DNA of 64,000 nucleotides from Streptomyces sp. CHD11 (lineage in GTDB: Bacteria > Actinomycetota > Actinomycetes > Streptomycetales > Streptomycetaceae). The notes beneath the pieces were generated by a model. That model was not told the origin of the DNA. It saw nothing but the letters and a program-made list of their open reading frames with translations, and searched no databases. Below, piece by piece: positions 31,351 through 39,819 of this stretch; the stretch's first letter is position 1; every line of letters starts with the position of its first letter. The stretch spans positions 321,745 to 385,744 of the forward strand of contig NZ_JABTTS010000003.1 in assembly GCF_018638295.1 (NCBI RefSeq). Reading direction: 5' to 3'. The position numbers were made by a program, and so were the translations under genes.

Positions 31351-32046
31351 TCAGGTGCCCGGCTTGCGGCCGTACACGAAGACGTCGTCGCCCTTCCTCA
31401 GCAGCGACCAGTACTTCTTGGCGGTGACCCTGGTCATGTTGACGCAGCCGTGCGACCCCGGAGGGTTCCACATGCTGACGCCGGCCGAGTGGAAGGCCTG
31501 GCCGCCGTCGAAGAACTGGCTGTAGGGCATCGGCACGTCGTAGATCGTCGAGACGTGGTCGATGTTGCGCCAGTAGACCTTCTTCAGACCGGTGCGGGTC
31601 TCGTACCCGTCGCGTCCCGTGCGGACCGGCACCGGGCCGTGAACAAGCTTCTTGCCGTCCTGGATCCAGCTGAGCTGGAGCGTGAGGTTCACACAGGCGA
31701 TCCGGCCCTTGTTCGTCGGGCACTTGCCCGCCTTGTTCGGCTTCTTCCCGACCGCCTTCTGCTTGTTCATCAGGTTCATCACGCCCCAGGTGACGGGTCC
31801 GGCGTACCCGATGTCGGGTGTGATGCCGTGCTTGGTCTGGAAGGCGCGGATGGCCTTGCAGTCGGCGGACGACTGCTTGCCGTCGACCGGACGGCCGAGG
31901 AATTTCTCGACCTGCTTCTGGTACGGGCCCTTCGAGGTGGTGCAGCTCGCGGCCTGCGCGGGTGTCGCACCGAGCGCCAGCGTGAGCGGAGCCACCAGCG
32001 CGGTGACCCCTACGGCTACGGCGCTTCGTCTACGTGTGTCCCCCAT
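31351..32046 (-). CDS. Secreted L,D-transpeptidase (YkuD) with peptidoglycan-binding domain
   Basis: A 231-residue exported enzyme that forms 3-3 crosslinks or attaches proteins in peptidoglycan. The signal peptide is residues 1-32 (ending ATPAQAA). Residues about 35-95 form a small peptidoglycan-binding-like domain with paired Cys (CTTSKGPYQKQVEKFLGRPV, DCKAIRAFQTKHGITPDIGY). The YkuD domain is at about 115-228, with AFHSAGVSMWNPPGSHGCVN carrying catalytic His and Cys. ATG 32046 has AAAGGCG 9 nt upstream. The upstream region shows an ECF-type promoter motif, which suits envelope-stress control. Confidence 0.92.
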   Translation of the reverse strand: MGDTRRRSAVAVGVTALVAPLTLALGATPAQAASCTTSKGPYQKQVEKFLGRPVDGKQSSADCKAIRAFQTKHGITPDIGYAGPVTWGVMNLMNKQKAVGKKPNKAGKCPTNKGRIACVNLTLQLSWIQDGKKLVHGPVPVRTGRDGYETRTGLKKVYWRNIDHVSTIYDVPMPYSQFFDGGQAFHSAGVSMWNPPGSHGCVNMTRVTAKKYWSLLRKGDDVFVYGRKPGT

Positions 32047-32097
32047 GGTCTGTTTCGCCTTTCGCAGCGGTGGCGCAGGGCCTGCGCACTCTGCCAG

Positions 32098-32127
32098 GTA
32101 GACGACCGACCGGGACAATCGGTTGTA
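32098..32127 (-). promoter_or_regulatory. ECF sigma-type promoter for the L,D-transpeptidase gene
   Basis: On the minus strand TACAACC (32127-32121) is followed after 16 nt by CGTCTAC (32104-32098). An AAC-type -35 with a CGTC -10 is the general pattern of ECF sigma factors such as SigE in Streptomyces, which controls envelope genes. It lies about 50 nt before the start codon. Confidence 0.45.
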
Positions 32128-32349
32128 CGGACCGGACACACCGCGACCGAACGGTGACAGTGGGCTGCGGGGCGCAGCGGACGCGCCGCGGGGAACCGGG
32201 GCCGAGGCTGCTCGCCCCGGTGCGCCTCGACGTCCTGTCTGCACGGTCGACGGCGGTCCGGGCGAGGAACGGGTGGCCGCCTTCGGCCGGGTGGGACCGC
32301 GGGCGGCGTTCAGCGACCGGCGGAGGTCGCGGGAGGACGGGGAGCGCAT

Positions 32350-32397
32350 GGCCGGGGTGCCGGGGTGCCGGTGTGGGCTGTGTGGGCTGTGTGGGCG
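32350..32397. repeat. Short G-rich tandem repeats
   Basis: GCCGGGGT is repeated about 2.5 times from 32351 and is followed by three copies of the 9-mer GTGTGGGCT (the last ends in G). It is non-coding as far as can be seen. Confidence 0.6.
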
Positions 32398-32419
32398 GTC
32401 ACCGATGTCCTCGGAGGGC

Positions 32420-32452
32420 GAGGACCCCAGTAAGGGCACAACGGGGGTCCTC
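32420..32452 (-). terminator. Terminator of the SDR gene
   Basis: GAGGACCCC and GGGGTCCTC pair over 9 bp with a 15-nt loop, 15 bp past the minus-strand stop at 32468. Confidence 0.5.
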
Positions 32453-32467
32453 ACCAGCTCGTCGGTC

Positions 32468-33271
32468 TTACCGCCGGCCTCCCGGCCGGGGCACCGCCCG
32501 GCCGAAACCGGGGTTCACCGCGGTGATCCCCCCGTCGACCACCAGCGTGGTCCCGGTGATCCAGGACGCGTCGCGGGAGGCCAGGAAGGTGACGGCGGCC
32601 GCGATGTCCTCGGGTTCGCCGACGCGGCCCAGCGGATAGACCCGCCGGAGCGCCTCGAGGTCGTCGTCCCGGCCGGCCCAGGCGCGGGTGCGGACGGTCC
32701 CCGGCGCGACGAGGTTGACCCGGACACCGCGCGGGGCCGCGTGTCCGGTGAGGGTGCGGGTGAGGGAGATCAGGCCCGCCTTGGCCGCGCTGTAGGCGTG
32801 GTTGCCGAAGTCCTGGAGGCCGTTGACGGAGCCGACGCTCACGATGGCGCCCCGGCCGGAGGCGGCGAGGTGCGGGAGTGCGGCGCGGCAGCAGCGGTAG
32901 GCGCCGGTGAGGGTGACATCGAGGTCCGCGGCCCACGCCTCGTCCGGCTCGTCCTCGAAACGGGGAGCGTCCGGTGTGCAGTGGGCGGCGTTGTTCACCA
33001 GGACGTCGAGCGCGCCGAAGGTGCTCACCGCGTGCGCCACGGCCGCCTCGACCGAGGCCCGGTCCGTCACGTCGCAGGCGGAGGCCACGGCGTCGAGCCC
33101 CCGCTCCCGCAGTGCCGACGCCGTCCCCTCCGCCGCGTCCTGGTCCACGTCGGCCACCAGGACCCCCGCCCCCTCCTCGGCGAACCGCAGGGCGGTGGCG
33201 GCGCCGATGCCGCGTGCCGCCCCGGTGATGAGAATCCCGTACCCCTCGAAGCGCCGTGTGTCCGTCGTCAT
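32468..33271 (-). CDS. SDR-family oxidoreductase
   Basis: A 267-residue classical short-chain dehydrogenase. The cofactor motif is ILITGAARGIGAATALRF, followed by DVLVNNAAHCTPDAP, the Ser in IVSVGSVNGLQDFGNHAYSA and the Y-x-x-x-K in YSAAKAG; PGTVRTRAW follows. The Asp in VADVDQDAAEG after strand 2 suggests NAD(H) preference. The ATG at 33271 lacks a Shine-Dalgarno sequence; TACCGT 6 nt upstream may give a leaderless mRNA. Substrate undetermined. Confidence 0.88.
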   Translation of the reverse strand: MTTDTRRFEGYGILITGAARGIGAATALRFAEEGAGVLVADVDQDAAEGTASALRERGLDAVASACDVTDRASVEAAVAHAVSTFGALDVLVNNAAHCTPDAPRFEDEPDEAWAADLDVTLTGAYRCCRAALPHLAASGRGAIVSVGSVNGLQDFGNHAYSAAKAGLISLTRTLTGHAAPRGVRVNLVAPGTVRTRAWAGRDDDLEALRRVYPLGRVGEPEDIAAAVTFLASRDASWITGTTLVVDGGITAVNPGFGRAVPRPGGRR

Positions 33272-33321
33272 GGGGTGACGGTAGCCGCCGGGACGATCAC
33301 GGCGGCAGAGGCGGGACGGGA

Positions 33322-34236
33322 TCAGCGGTAGCCGGTCACGTCCGCCGGCTTGCCCGCGTCCTGGACCTCGACGAGGTAGCGCCAGGCGTCGGGCCGGCTG
33401 CCGTCGAGGTCGGTGAATCCGTACTCCCGGGCCAGGCCGCCGCTGGAGAGGGAGGTGCCGTTGAAGCGGGCCACGTCCGGGTCTGCGGCGAGGGCGGTGA
33501 CGGCCCGGCCGGCATAGCGCGGGGTCTCGGAGATGGCGAAGTGCGGGACGTCGGCGAGGGCGTCGCGCCAGTTGTCCTCCCGTACCCCGAAGTGGTCGAG
33601 CATCATCTCCGAGCGCAGCCAGCCCGGGGTGAGGGCGACCGCCGTGGCGCCGCGCGGGCCGAGTTCGTGGCCGAGGGCGAAGGCCATGCGCAGCACGGAG
33701 GACTTGGCGAGGTCGTAGAAGAAGGAGACGCGGTAGTGACCGTCGTTGTAGTCGGCGGTGCCGTCGGTGACCTCGACGACGAGGCCGCCGGGGTTGCGCA
33801 GCAGCAGCGGCAGGGCGTGGTGGCTGGTGATCGCGTGGGTCTCGACGGCGAGCCGGAGCAGGCGCAGGCCCTTGTCCAGGTCGTGCTCCCAGACGGGAGC
33901 TTCCCACGCGAAGAGGTGCTCGCCGCCCCAGATGTCGTTGACGAGGACGTCCAGGCGGCCCTGCTCGTCGGCGATCCGGTCGACCAGCGCCTTCACCCGG
34001 TCCGGTTCCAGGTGGTCGGTGGGCACCGCGATGCCCCGGCCGCCCGCCTCGGTGACCAGGTCGGCGGTGTCCTCGATGGTCTCGGGGCGGTCGTACTCGG
34101 AGCGGCGGGCGCGGGTGCTGCGGCCCGTGACGTACACGGTCGCGCCCGCCGCGCCCAGCTCCACCGCGATGCCCCGTCCGGCTCCCCGGGTCGCCCCGGC
34201 CACCAGCGCGACCTTGTCCCTCAGCTGCTCCGACAT
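33322..34236 (-). CDS. SDR-family oxidoreductase, atypical
   Basis: A 304-residue short-chain dehydrogenase. Motifs are VALVAGATRGAGRGIAVELG, the Y-x-x-x-K in FFYDLAKSSVLRMAFALG, and LTPGWLRSEMM. The usual NNAG is replaced by LVNDIWGGEHLF, and there is an added C-terminal segment (FTDLDGSRPDAWRYLVEVQD). TGRSTRARRSE after strand 2 suggests NADP(H). The ATG has GGGAGG 8 nt upstream. It is likely co-directional with, but separately regulated from, the SDR gene 51 bp downstream. Function not assigned. Confidence 0.87.
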   Translation of the reverse strand: MSEQLRDKVALVAGATRGAGRGIAVELGAAGATVYVTGRSTRARRSEYDRPETIEDTADLVTEAGGRGIAVPTDHLEPDRVKALVDRIADEQGRLDVLVNDIWGGEHLFAWEAPVWEHDLDKGLRLLRLAVETHAITSHHALPLLLRNPGGLVVEVTDGTADYNDGHYRVSFFYDLAKSSVLRMAFALGHELGPRGATAVALTPGWLRSEMMLDHFGVREDNWRDALADVPHFAISETPRYAGRAVTALAADPDVARFNGTSLSSGGLAREYGFTDLDGSRPDAWRYLVEVQDAGKPADVTGYR

Positions 34237-34338
34237 GTACGGCCTCCCGTCGTCCCTGCTCGGCTGTCGCTTCGAGGGTGACGGGTAAGCCGGACATCTC
34301 CTGTCGCCTTTTCGCGCCGGTCACCCGGGCGGGCCGGC

Positions 34339-34968
34339 TCAATGGCCCCGCGCGATCCATTCCTCCAGGTGCGGGGCCTCCGCGCCGATGGTGGTGGGAT
34401 CCCCGTGGCCGGTGAGGACCCTGGTCTCCGGCGGGAGGGTGAGCAGCCGGTCCCGGACCGAGTCGATGATCGTCGGGAAGTGGGAGAAGGAGCGGCCGGT
34501 GGCGCCGGGACCGCCCTGGAAGAGGGTGTCGCCGGTGAAGACGGCGCCGAGCCCCGGGTCGTGCAGGCAGACCGCGCCGGGCGCGTGCCCGGGGGTGTGC
34601 AGCACCGTGAGGTCGGCGCCGGCGGCCTCGATCACCTGTCCGTCGGCCAGCCAGGCGTCGGGGTCGCGGTCCGGGTGGGTCTGCTTCCACAGCCCCAGGT
34701 CGTCGGGGTGCAGCCAGATGGTGGCGCCGGTGCGCTCGGCGAGGGCGGGGGCGGCGTCGATGTGGTCGTTGTGGGCGTGGGTGCACACGATGGCCGTCAG
34801 CCGCCGGTCCCCCACCGCCTCGGCGATCGCGTCGGCGTCGTGGGCGGCGTCGATCACGATCGCCTCGTGGTCGTCGCCGACGATCCACACGTTGTTGTCG
34901 ACGTCCCAGGTCCCGCCGTCGAGGCTGAACTGCCCGGAGGTGACCAGTCGTTCGATGCGGGCGGTCAT
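34339..34968 (-). CDS. MBL-fold hydrolase linked to mycothiol-dependent formaldehyde oxidation
   Basis: A 209-residue metallo-beta-lactamase-fold hydrolase. The zinc motif is VCTHAHNDHIDAAP (H-x-H-x-D-H), with further ligands in LHTPGHAPGAVCL and FTGDTLFQGGPG and a C-terminal TGHGDPTTIG. The ATG shares one base with the TGA of the upstream dehydrogenase gene (TGATG), so translation is coupled. The same gene order occurs in mycobacteria (mscR followed by an MBL gene). A role in hydrolysing S-formylmycothiol is a reasonable inference but not shown by sequence. Confidence 0.87.
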   Translation of the reverse strand: MTARIERLVTSGQFSLDGGTWDVDNNVWIVGDDHEAIVIDAAHDADAIAEAVGDRRLTAIVCTHAHNDHIDAAPALAERTGATIWLHPDDLGLWKQTHPDRDPDAWLADGQVIEAAGADLTVLHTPGHAPGAVCLHDPGLGAVFTGDTLFQGGPGATGRSFSHFPTIIDSVRDRLLTLPPETRVLTGHGDPTTIGAEAPHLEEWIARGH

Positions 34969-36056
34969 CACAGCACCACCACCGAACGCAGCACGTCGCC
35001 GCGGTGCATCCGCTCGAAGGCCTTCTCCACCTCGTCCAGCTGGATGGTCTCGGTGACGAACGCGCCGAGGTCCAGGCGTCCCTGGAGGTGCAGGTCGATC
35101 AGCATCGGGAAGTCCCGGGAGGGCAGACAGTCCCCGTACCAGGAGGACTTGAGGGAGCCGCCGCGGCCGAAGACGTCGAGGAGCGGCAGTTCCAGCTTCA
35201 TCTCCGGGGTGGGCACGCCCACCAGGACGACCGTGCCGGCCAGGTCACGGGCGTAGAAGGCCTGCTGGTAGGTCTCGGGGCGGCCGACGGCCTCGATGAC
35301 GACGTCGGCGCCGAAGCCGCCGGTGAGTTCGCGGATCGCCTCGACGGGGTCGCCCTCGCGCGAGTCGACCGTGTGGGTGGCGCCCATGGAGCGCGCGGTC
35401 TCGAGCTTGCGTGCGTCGATGTCGACGGCGATGATCTTCGCCGCTCCGGCGAGCCGGGCCCCGGCGATCGCCGCGTCACCGACACCGCCGCAGCCGATGA
35501 CGGCGACCGAGTCGCCCCGGCCGACGTTGCCGGTGTTGATGGCCGCGCCGATGCCGGCCATCACACCGCAGCCGAGCAGTCCGGCGACCTGGGCGGAGAC
35601 GGCGGGGTCGACCCTGGTGCACTGTCCGGCGGCGACGAGGGTCTTCTCGGCGAAGGCGCCGATGCCCAGGGCCGGGGAGAGTTCCTGACCGGTGGAGGCG
35701 AGGGTCATCTTCTGCCCGGCGTTGTGGGTGTCGAAGCAGTACCAGGGGCGGCCCCGCAGACAGGCGCGGCATTTCCCGCACACGGCCCGCCAGTTGAGGA
35801 TCACGAAGTCGCCGGGTCCGACATCGGTGACGCCGTCGCCGACCGACTCGACGACGCCCGCGGCCTCGTGGCCGAGCAGGAAGGGGAAGTCGTCGCTGAT
35901 CCCGCCCTGTTTGTAGTGCAGATCGGTGTGGCACACCCCGCAGGCCTGGACCCGCACGACCGCCTCGCCGGGTCCCGGGTCGGGTACGACGACCGTCTCG
36001 ATCCGCACCGGCTCGTCCTTGCCGGGTGCGATCACGCCGCGTACTTCCTGGGCCAT
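34968..36056 (-). CDS. S-(hydroxymethyl)mycothiol dehydrogenase (mycothiol-dependent formaldehyde dehydrogenase)
   Basis: A 362-residue zinc-dependent medium-chain alcohol dehydrogenase that oxidises the formaldehyde-mycothiol adduct; relatives also reduce S-nitrosomycothiol. Catalytic zinc region: [17 protein letters not shown] and [12 protein letters not shown]. Structural zinc Cys cluster: [15 protein letters not shown]. The long insertion ([20 protein letters not shown]) is characteristic of the mycothiol-specific family. The Rossmann motif is [23 protein letters not shown] 36056 follows AAGGAG. It is the first gene of a two-gene operon with the MBL hydrolase. Confidence 0.93.
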   Translation of the reverse strand: MAQEVRGVIAPGKDEPVRIETVVVPDPGPGEAVVRVQACGVCHTDLHYKQGGISDDFPFLLGHEAAGVVESVGDGVTDVGPGDFVILNWRAVCGKCRACLRGRPWYCFDTHNAGQKMTLASTGQELSPALGIGAFAEKTLVAAGQCTRVDPAVSAQVAGLLGCGVMAGIGAAINTGNVGRGDSVAVIGCGGVGDAAIAGARLAGAAKIIAVDIDARKLETARSMGATHTVDSREGDPVEAIRELTGGFGADVVIEAVGRPETYQQAFYARDLAGTVVLVGVPTPEMKLELPLLDVFGRGGSLKSSWYGDCLPSRDFPMLIDLHLQGRLDLGAFVTETIQLDEVEKAFERMHRGDVLRSVVVL

Positions 36057-36189
36057 GGTGCTGACTCCTTCGTCGGCCGGTGTCCGTCCCCCCGACCCTA
36101 CGCGGGAATGATCGGTGATGCCGCCCGCCGTGCGGCGGGCCGGTGCACTCCACGTAGCCTGATGTTCCATCGTCGCCGAGGGGGGCCAC

Positions 36190-37944
36190 GTGACCATCGC
36201 AGCCGAGGATTCCGCTCCGCCCGCCTGGCGACTGCTGTTCGGATATGTACGCCCGCACCGGTGGGCCCTGCTGGGCGGTGCCCTGCTCTCGCTGATGACC
36301 GGGGCGACGGGGCTGATGCTGCCGCTGGTGGCCCGGGAGCTGATCGACGACCTCTCCGGCGACCGGAGCATCACCGGACCGCTGCTGCTGATGTCGGCCC
36401 TGGTCGTCGCCAACGCCGTGCTGGGCGGGCTGGGTTCCTATGTGCTCCGGCGCACCGCGGAGTCGGTGGTGCTCGGGGCACGGCGCTCCCTGTCGTCGTA
36501 TCTGCTGCGGCTTCGCATCGCGGCCGTGGACCGCAGTGAGCCGGGTGACCTGATGGCCCGGATCACGTCCGACACCACGCTGCTGCGTGAGGTGACCACC
36601 GATTCGCTGGTCGGTCTCGGCACGGGCGGGCTGACGCTGATCGCGACCGTGGCGCTGATGGGCTTCGTGGACCCGGTGCTGCTGGGTGTCACGCTGGGTG
36701 TGATCGCGGTGGCGGGCACGGTGCTCGGAGTGATCGTGCCGCGGATCAACCGGGCCTCCCGGCGGGCGCAGGACGCGGTCGGGGTGATGGGTGCCTCGCT
36801 GGAGCGGGTGCTGGGCGCGCTGCGCACGGTGAAGGCCTCGGGCGCGGAGCCCCGGGAGGAGCGCACGCTGCACGAGGCCGCGCAGGAGTCGTGGCGGCAG
36901 AGCGTGCGCGCCGCCAAGTGGTCGGCCGCGGCGGGGAACACGGCCGGTCTGGCGATGCAGATCGCGTTCATCACAGTGCTCGCGGTGGGCGGCGCGCGGG
37001 TGGCGACGGGCGCCATCGACATAGGGACGCTGGTGGCGTTCCTGCTGTTCGTGTTCTATCTGATGGCGCCGATCCAGTCGGTCGTCGGCGCCGTCACGCA
37101 GTACCAGACGGGCAGCGCCGCCCTGGCCCGCATCCAGGAGGCGCTGCGGCTGCCCGCCGAACCGGCGGCCGGTCCCGCGCAGCTGCCCGGCCCCGGCACG
37201 GCTCCCGCCTCGCTCACCTTCGAGGGTGTCCGCTTCCGGTACGCCGACGATCTGCCGTACGTCCATCACGGGGTGACGTTCTCCGTGCCCGCGCGGGGTA
37301 TGACTGCGTTCGTCGGCCCGTCCGGCGCGGGCAAGACCACCGTCTTCTCCCTGATCGAGCGGTTCTACGACCCCGGCTCCGGTGTGATCACGCTGGACGG
37401 CCGGGACGTGGCCGAGTGGGAGCTGTCGCGGCTGCGGGCGGCGATCGGCTATGTGGAGCAGGACGCGCCGGTGCTGTCGGGCTCCCTGCGGGAGAACCTG
37501 CTGCTGGGCAGTCCGGAGGCGGACGAGGACTCGGTGACGCGGGTGCTGCGGACAACCCGGCTGGACGGTCTGGTGTCGAGGATGCCGGAGGGTCTCGACA
37601 CGCTGGTCGGGCACCGCGGCACCAAGCTGTCCGGCGGCGAGCGCCAGCGGGTGGCCATCGCCCGCGCGCTGCTGCGCCGGCCCCGGCTGCTGCTGCTCGA
37701 CGAGGCCACCTCTCAGCTCGACGCGGTGAACGAGGCGGCGCTGCGTGACACCGTCGCCGACGTGGCGCGCACGACGACGGTCCTGGTGGTCGCGCACCGG
37801 CTGTCCACGGTGACGATGGCCGACCGGATCGTGGTGATGGACGCGGGCCGGGTCCGCGCCGTCGGCACGCACCGGGAGCTGGTGACCTCCGATCCGCTGT
37901 ACGCGGAGCTGGCGACGACCCAGTTCCTGGCGACGGCCGGCTGA
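36190..37944 (+). CDS. ABC exporter, fused permease and ATPase
   Basis: A 584-residue ABC half-exporter expected to work as a homodimer. Residues about 15-310 contain six membrane helices. The nucleotide-binding domain (about 335-575) has Walker [10 protein letters not shown], the signature [19 protein letters not shown], Walker [13 protein letters not shown] and the H-loop [12 protein letters not shown] 36190 is preceded by GAGGGGGG. It is divergent from the formaldehyde operon and stands alone. Similar exporters carry lipids or drugs; the substrate is unknown. Confidence 0.92.
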   Translation: MTIAAEDSAPPAWRLLFGYVRPHRWALLGGALLSLMTGATGLMLPLVARELIDDLSGDRSITGPLLLMSALVVANAVLGGLGSYVLRRTAESVVLGARRSLSSYLLRLRIAAVDRSEPGDLMARITSDTTLLREVTTDSLVGLGTGGLTLIATVALMGFVDPVLLGVTLGVIAVAGTVLGVIVPRINRASRRAQDAVGVMGASLERVLGALRTVKASGAEPREERTLHEAAQESWRQSVRAAKWSAAAGNTAGLAMQIAFITVLAVGGARVATGAIDIGTLVAFLLFVFYLMAPIQSVVGAVTQYQTGSAALARIQEALRLPAEPAAGPAQLPGPGTAPASLTFEGVRFRYADDLPYVHHGVTFSVPARGMTAFVGPSGAGKTTVFSLIERFYDPGSGVITLDGRDVAEWELSRLRAAIGYVEQDAPVLSGSLRENLLLGSPEADEDSVTRVLRTTRLDGLVSRMPEGLDTLVGHRGTKLSGGERQRVAIARALLRRPRLLLLDEATSQLDAVNEAALRDTVADVARTTTVLVVAHRLSTVTMADRIVVMDAGRVRAVGTHRELVTSDPLYAELATTQFLATAG

Positions 37945-38102
37945 CCCGGGGGCACGGCGGGTACCGGCCGCGGCGTACACGGGGCGTCCGGGCACGTCAC
38001 GGGGTCCCGGCTTGCCCTGTCCGCCGGGGCGGGGGAGGCTCGTGGAGAGGCCGTTACGGCCCGCCGGAGGTCCGGGCCGCGGCCTCGGAGGAGGCGGTCA
38101 TC

Positions 38103-38468
38103 ATGACATCCGAGGCACAGCCCCGCTTCGGCACGGACACCCTGCGCCAGGGCATCGAGGCGGACTCACCGGCGCCGCTGGTGGCGCTCTACGCGGACGA
38201 CGCGGAACTGCGCGTCGTCGACCGCGACGCCCAGCCCAGCCATCCCCGGGTCCTGCGCGGCCGGGACGAGATCGCGGCCATGCTCGACGACGTCTACAGC
38301 CGCGACATGACACATTCACTCGAGGCGTGTGTGGTGCAGGGCGACCACGCGGCGTACTGCGAGAGCTGCCGGTACCCGGACGGTGTGCGGGTGCTCTCGG
38401 AGTCGATGCTGACCCTGCGGGACGGGAAGATCACCGGGCAGACGATGATCCAGGCCTGGGACGAGTAG
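38103..38468 (+). CDS. SnoaL-like/NTF2-fold protein
   Basis: A 121-residue NTF2-like protein (nuclear transport factor 2/SnoaL-like fold). LRQGIEADSPAPLVALYADD, AELRVVDRD, the P-x-x-x-x-G region RVLRGRDEIAAMLDDVYSRD and the C-terminal strands (LTLRDGKITGQTMIQAWDE) fit the family. GGAGGAGG precedes the ATG. Such proteins range from isomerases to ligand binders; no active-site claim can be made. Another NTF2-like gene lies 130 bp downstream. Confidence 0.83.
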   Translation: MTSEAQPRFGTDTLRQGIEADSPAPLVALYADDAELRVVDRDAQPSHPRVLRGRDEIAAMLDDVYSRDMTHSLEACVVQGDHAAYCESCRYPDGVRVLSESMLTLRDGKITGQTMIQAWDE

Positions 38469-38598
38469 CCGCGCGGGCCCGGCCGGCACGTCAGGGCGGC
38501 GTCCGTCCGCGGCTCGTCGCCCCGGGGGCTGTCACCCCCTGCCGGTCACCGCACCGGACCGCTGACGGCGTCCGAGTGCGGCTGGTATGACTGGGTGC

Positions 38599-38973
38599 AT
38601 GCACGCAGACACCGCTCGCTCGGCCATCGACACCTTCGTCTCGGCGTTCAACGCCTCGGACGACGCCTATGTGACCGCTCTGCTGTCGCAGGCGCTCACC
38701 TCGGACGTGGTCTTCTGGGGCCCGCTCGGCAGGAGCGAGGGTATCGAGGCGGTCGAGCACTTCGTGCTGGACATCCGGCGGCACCCGGCCGGATCGGGCA
38801 CCATGGTGCGCTGTTCCGGGGTGGACATGCCGGACGAGTGGGCCCGGTACCGGTGGGTGTTCACCACACCCGGCGGGGGCCCGCGACTGGCGGGCACCGA
38901 CGTCGTTCACCTGCGGCGGGGCCTGATCGACCAGATGATCATCTTTGCCGGGGACCTCGAACCGGCCGGCTGA
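38599..38973 (+). CDS. SnoaL-like/NTF2-fold protein
   Basis: A 124-residue NTF2-like protein. AIDTFVSAFNASDDAYVTAL, FWGPLGRSEGIEAVEHFVLD and RLAGTDVVHLRRGLIDQMII are typical. ATG 38599 has no Shine-Dalgarno sequence; TATGAC 7 nt upstream suggests a leaderless mRNA, so the upstream in-frame ATG at 38587 is rejected. Its last 35 bp overlap the convergent TetR gene. It is only distantly like the protein at 38103. Confidence 0.82.
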   Translation: MHADTARSAIDTFVSAFNASDDAYVTALLSQALTSDVVFWGPLGRSEGIEAVEHFVLDIRRHPAGSGTMVRCSGVDMPDEWARYRWVFTTPGGGPRLAGTDVVHLRRGLIDQMIIFAGDLEPAG

Positions 38974-39643
38974 CGGGCGGTCGCTCCGACGCCGGCATCC
39001 AGCCGGGCGGGCGGAGGATGCTCAGGAGCTGGCGGACCAGTTCCTCCACCACCTCGTCCAGGGTGGCCTCCACCCAGCCCGCGCTCCAGTCGTGGAGCAG
39101 ACCGTTGACGCTGCCGATGAATCCGGTCGCGGCGAGCCGGTGGTCGCGGGGCGCGGCCTCGCCCCGATCGGCGGCGCCCCGGGCCTCGGCGCAGATCAGC
39201 TCCACCCACTGGGCACGGCGGGCCAGGCGCTGTTCCTCCAGACGCGGACTGACCCCGATGATCTCGACGAACGCGATGCGGATCCGCCGCGGGTCGCGGG
39301 TGACCTCGGCGGCGTAGGCGCGGAAGACGGCGTCCGCCCGTTCGGCGACCGGGGTGTGCGCCGCACGGGCCGCCGCGGCCAGCACCGCCGCCTCCGCCCG
39401 GTCGTTGACCTCGAGATGCAGCACGGCCAGCACGTCCTCCAGGTTGCGGAACTCCTCGTAGAACTGACGGGTCGACAGGCCCGCGGCCTCGCTGAGGGCG
39501 GCGACGGTGGTGGACCGGTAGCCGGGGCCGGCTCCGAACAGTTCGAGGGCCGCGTCGAGGAAGCGCCGGCGCCGCTCGGCCTTCCGCTCCTCGGCGGACT
39601 TCCCGGCGTAGCGGCCGCGCGGTGCGCTCGGACTGCCCGGCAC
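38939..39643 (-). CDS. TetR/AcrR-family transcriptional regulator
   Basis: A 234-residue regulator. Residues about 25-75 form the TetR DNA-binding domain (RRRRFLDAALELFGAGPGYR, STTVAALSEAAGLSTRQFYE). The rest is the helical ligand domain (SPRLEEQRLARRAQWVELIC, TLDEVVEELVRQLLSILRPP). GTG 39643 has GGAGGGGAGGG upstream and is preferred over the upstream start. It is divergent from the secreted beta-propeller gene. The 176-bp gap holds a palindromic operator, so it probably controls that gene and itself. Confidence 0.88.
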   Translation of the reverse strand: MPGSPSAPRGRYAGKSAEERKAERRRRFLDAALELFGAGPGYRSTTVAALSEAAGLSTRQFYEEFRNLEDVLAVLHLEVNDRAEAAVLAAAARAAHTPVAERADAVFRAYAAEVTRDPRRIRIAFVEIIGVSPRLEEQRLARRAQWVELICAEARGAADRGEAAPRDHRLAATGFIGSVNGLLHDWSAGWVEATLDEVVEELVRQLLSILRPPGWMPASERPPVSRPVRGPRQR

Positions 39644-39713
39644 CGGCCCTCCCCTCCTTGTCCCCACAGCCAATTTTGTCGTGTACGCAGTCTTGTGGAG
39701 ACGGCCAACCCTC

Positions 39714-39729
39714 CTTACTTTTCAGTAAG
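39714..39729. promoter_or_regulatory. Likely TetR operator
   Basis: CTTACTTTTCAGTAAG is an inverted repeat with 6-bp arms CTTACT/AGTAAG and a 4-bp centre, in an AT-rich stretch of the TetR/beta-propeller divergent region. A second shorter repeat, TTCAG-N10-CTGAA, overlaps its right side (39721-39740). Confidence 0.65.
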
Positions 39730-39819
39730 TTGATTCTGAAAGCGCCTGTGTTCAGATTCCCGAACCCCTGTCCTGGCACGCCTCACTCATGCCCCCCACT
39801 CACAGAGGAGAGAGCAGTC

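Larger units (their letters stand above)
32047..32467. other. Intergenic region with promoter, minisatellite and terminator
   Basis: The 421-bp gap contains the L,D-transpeptidase promoter region (right after 32047), a G-rich tandem repeat block (32350-32397) and a hairpin for the SDR gene (32420-32452). I see no gene. Confidence 0.5.
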
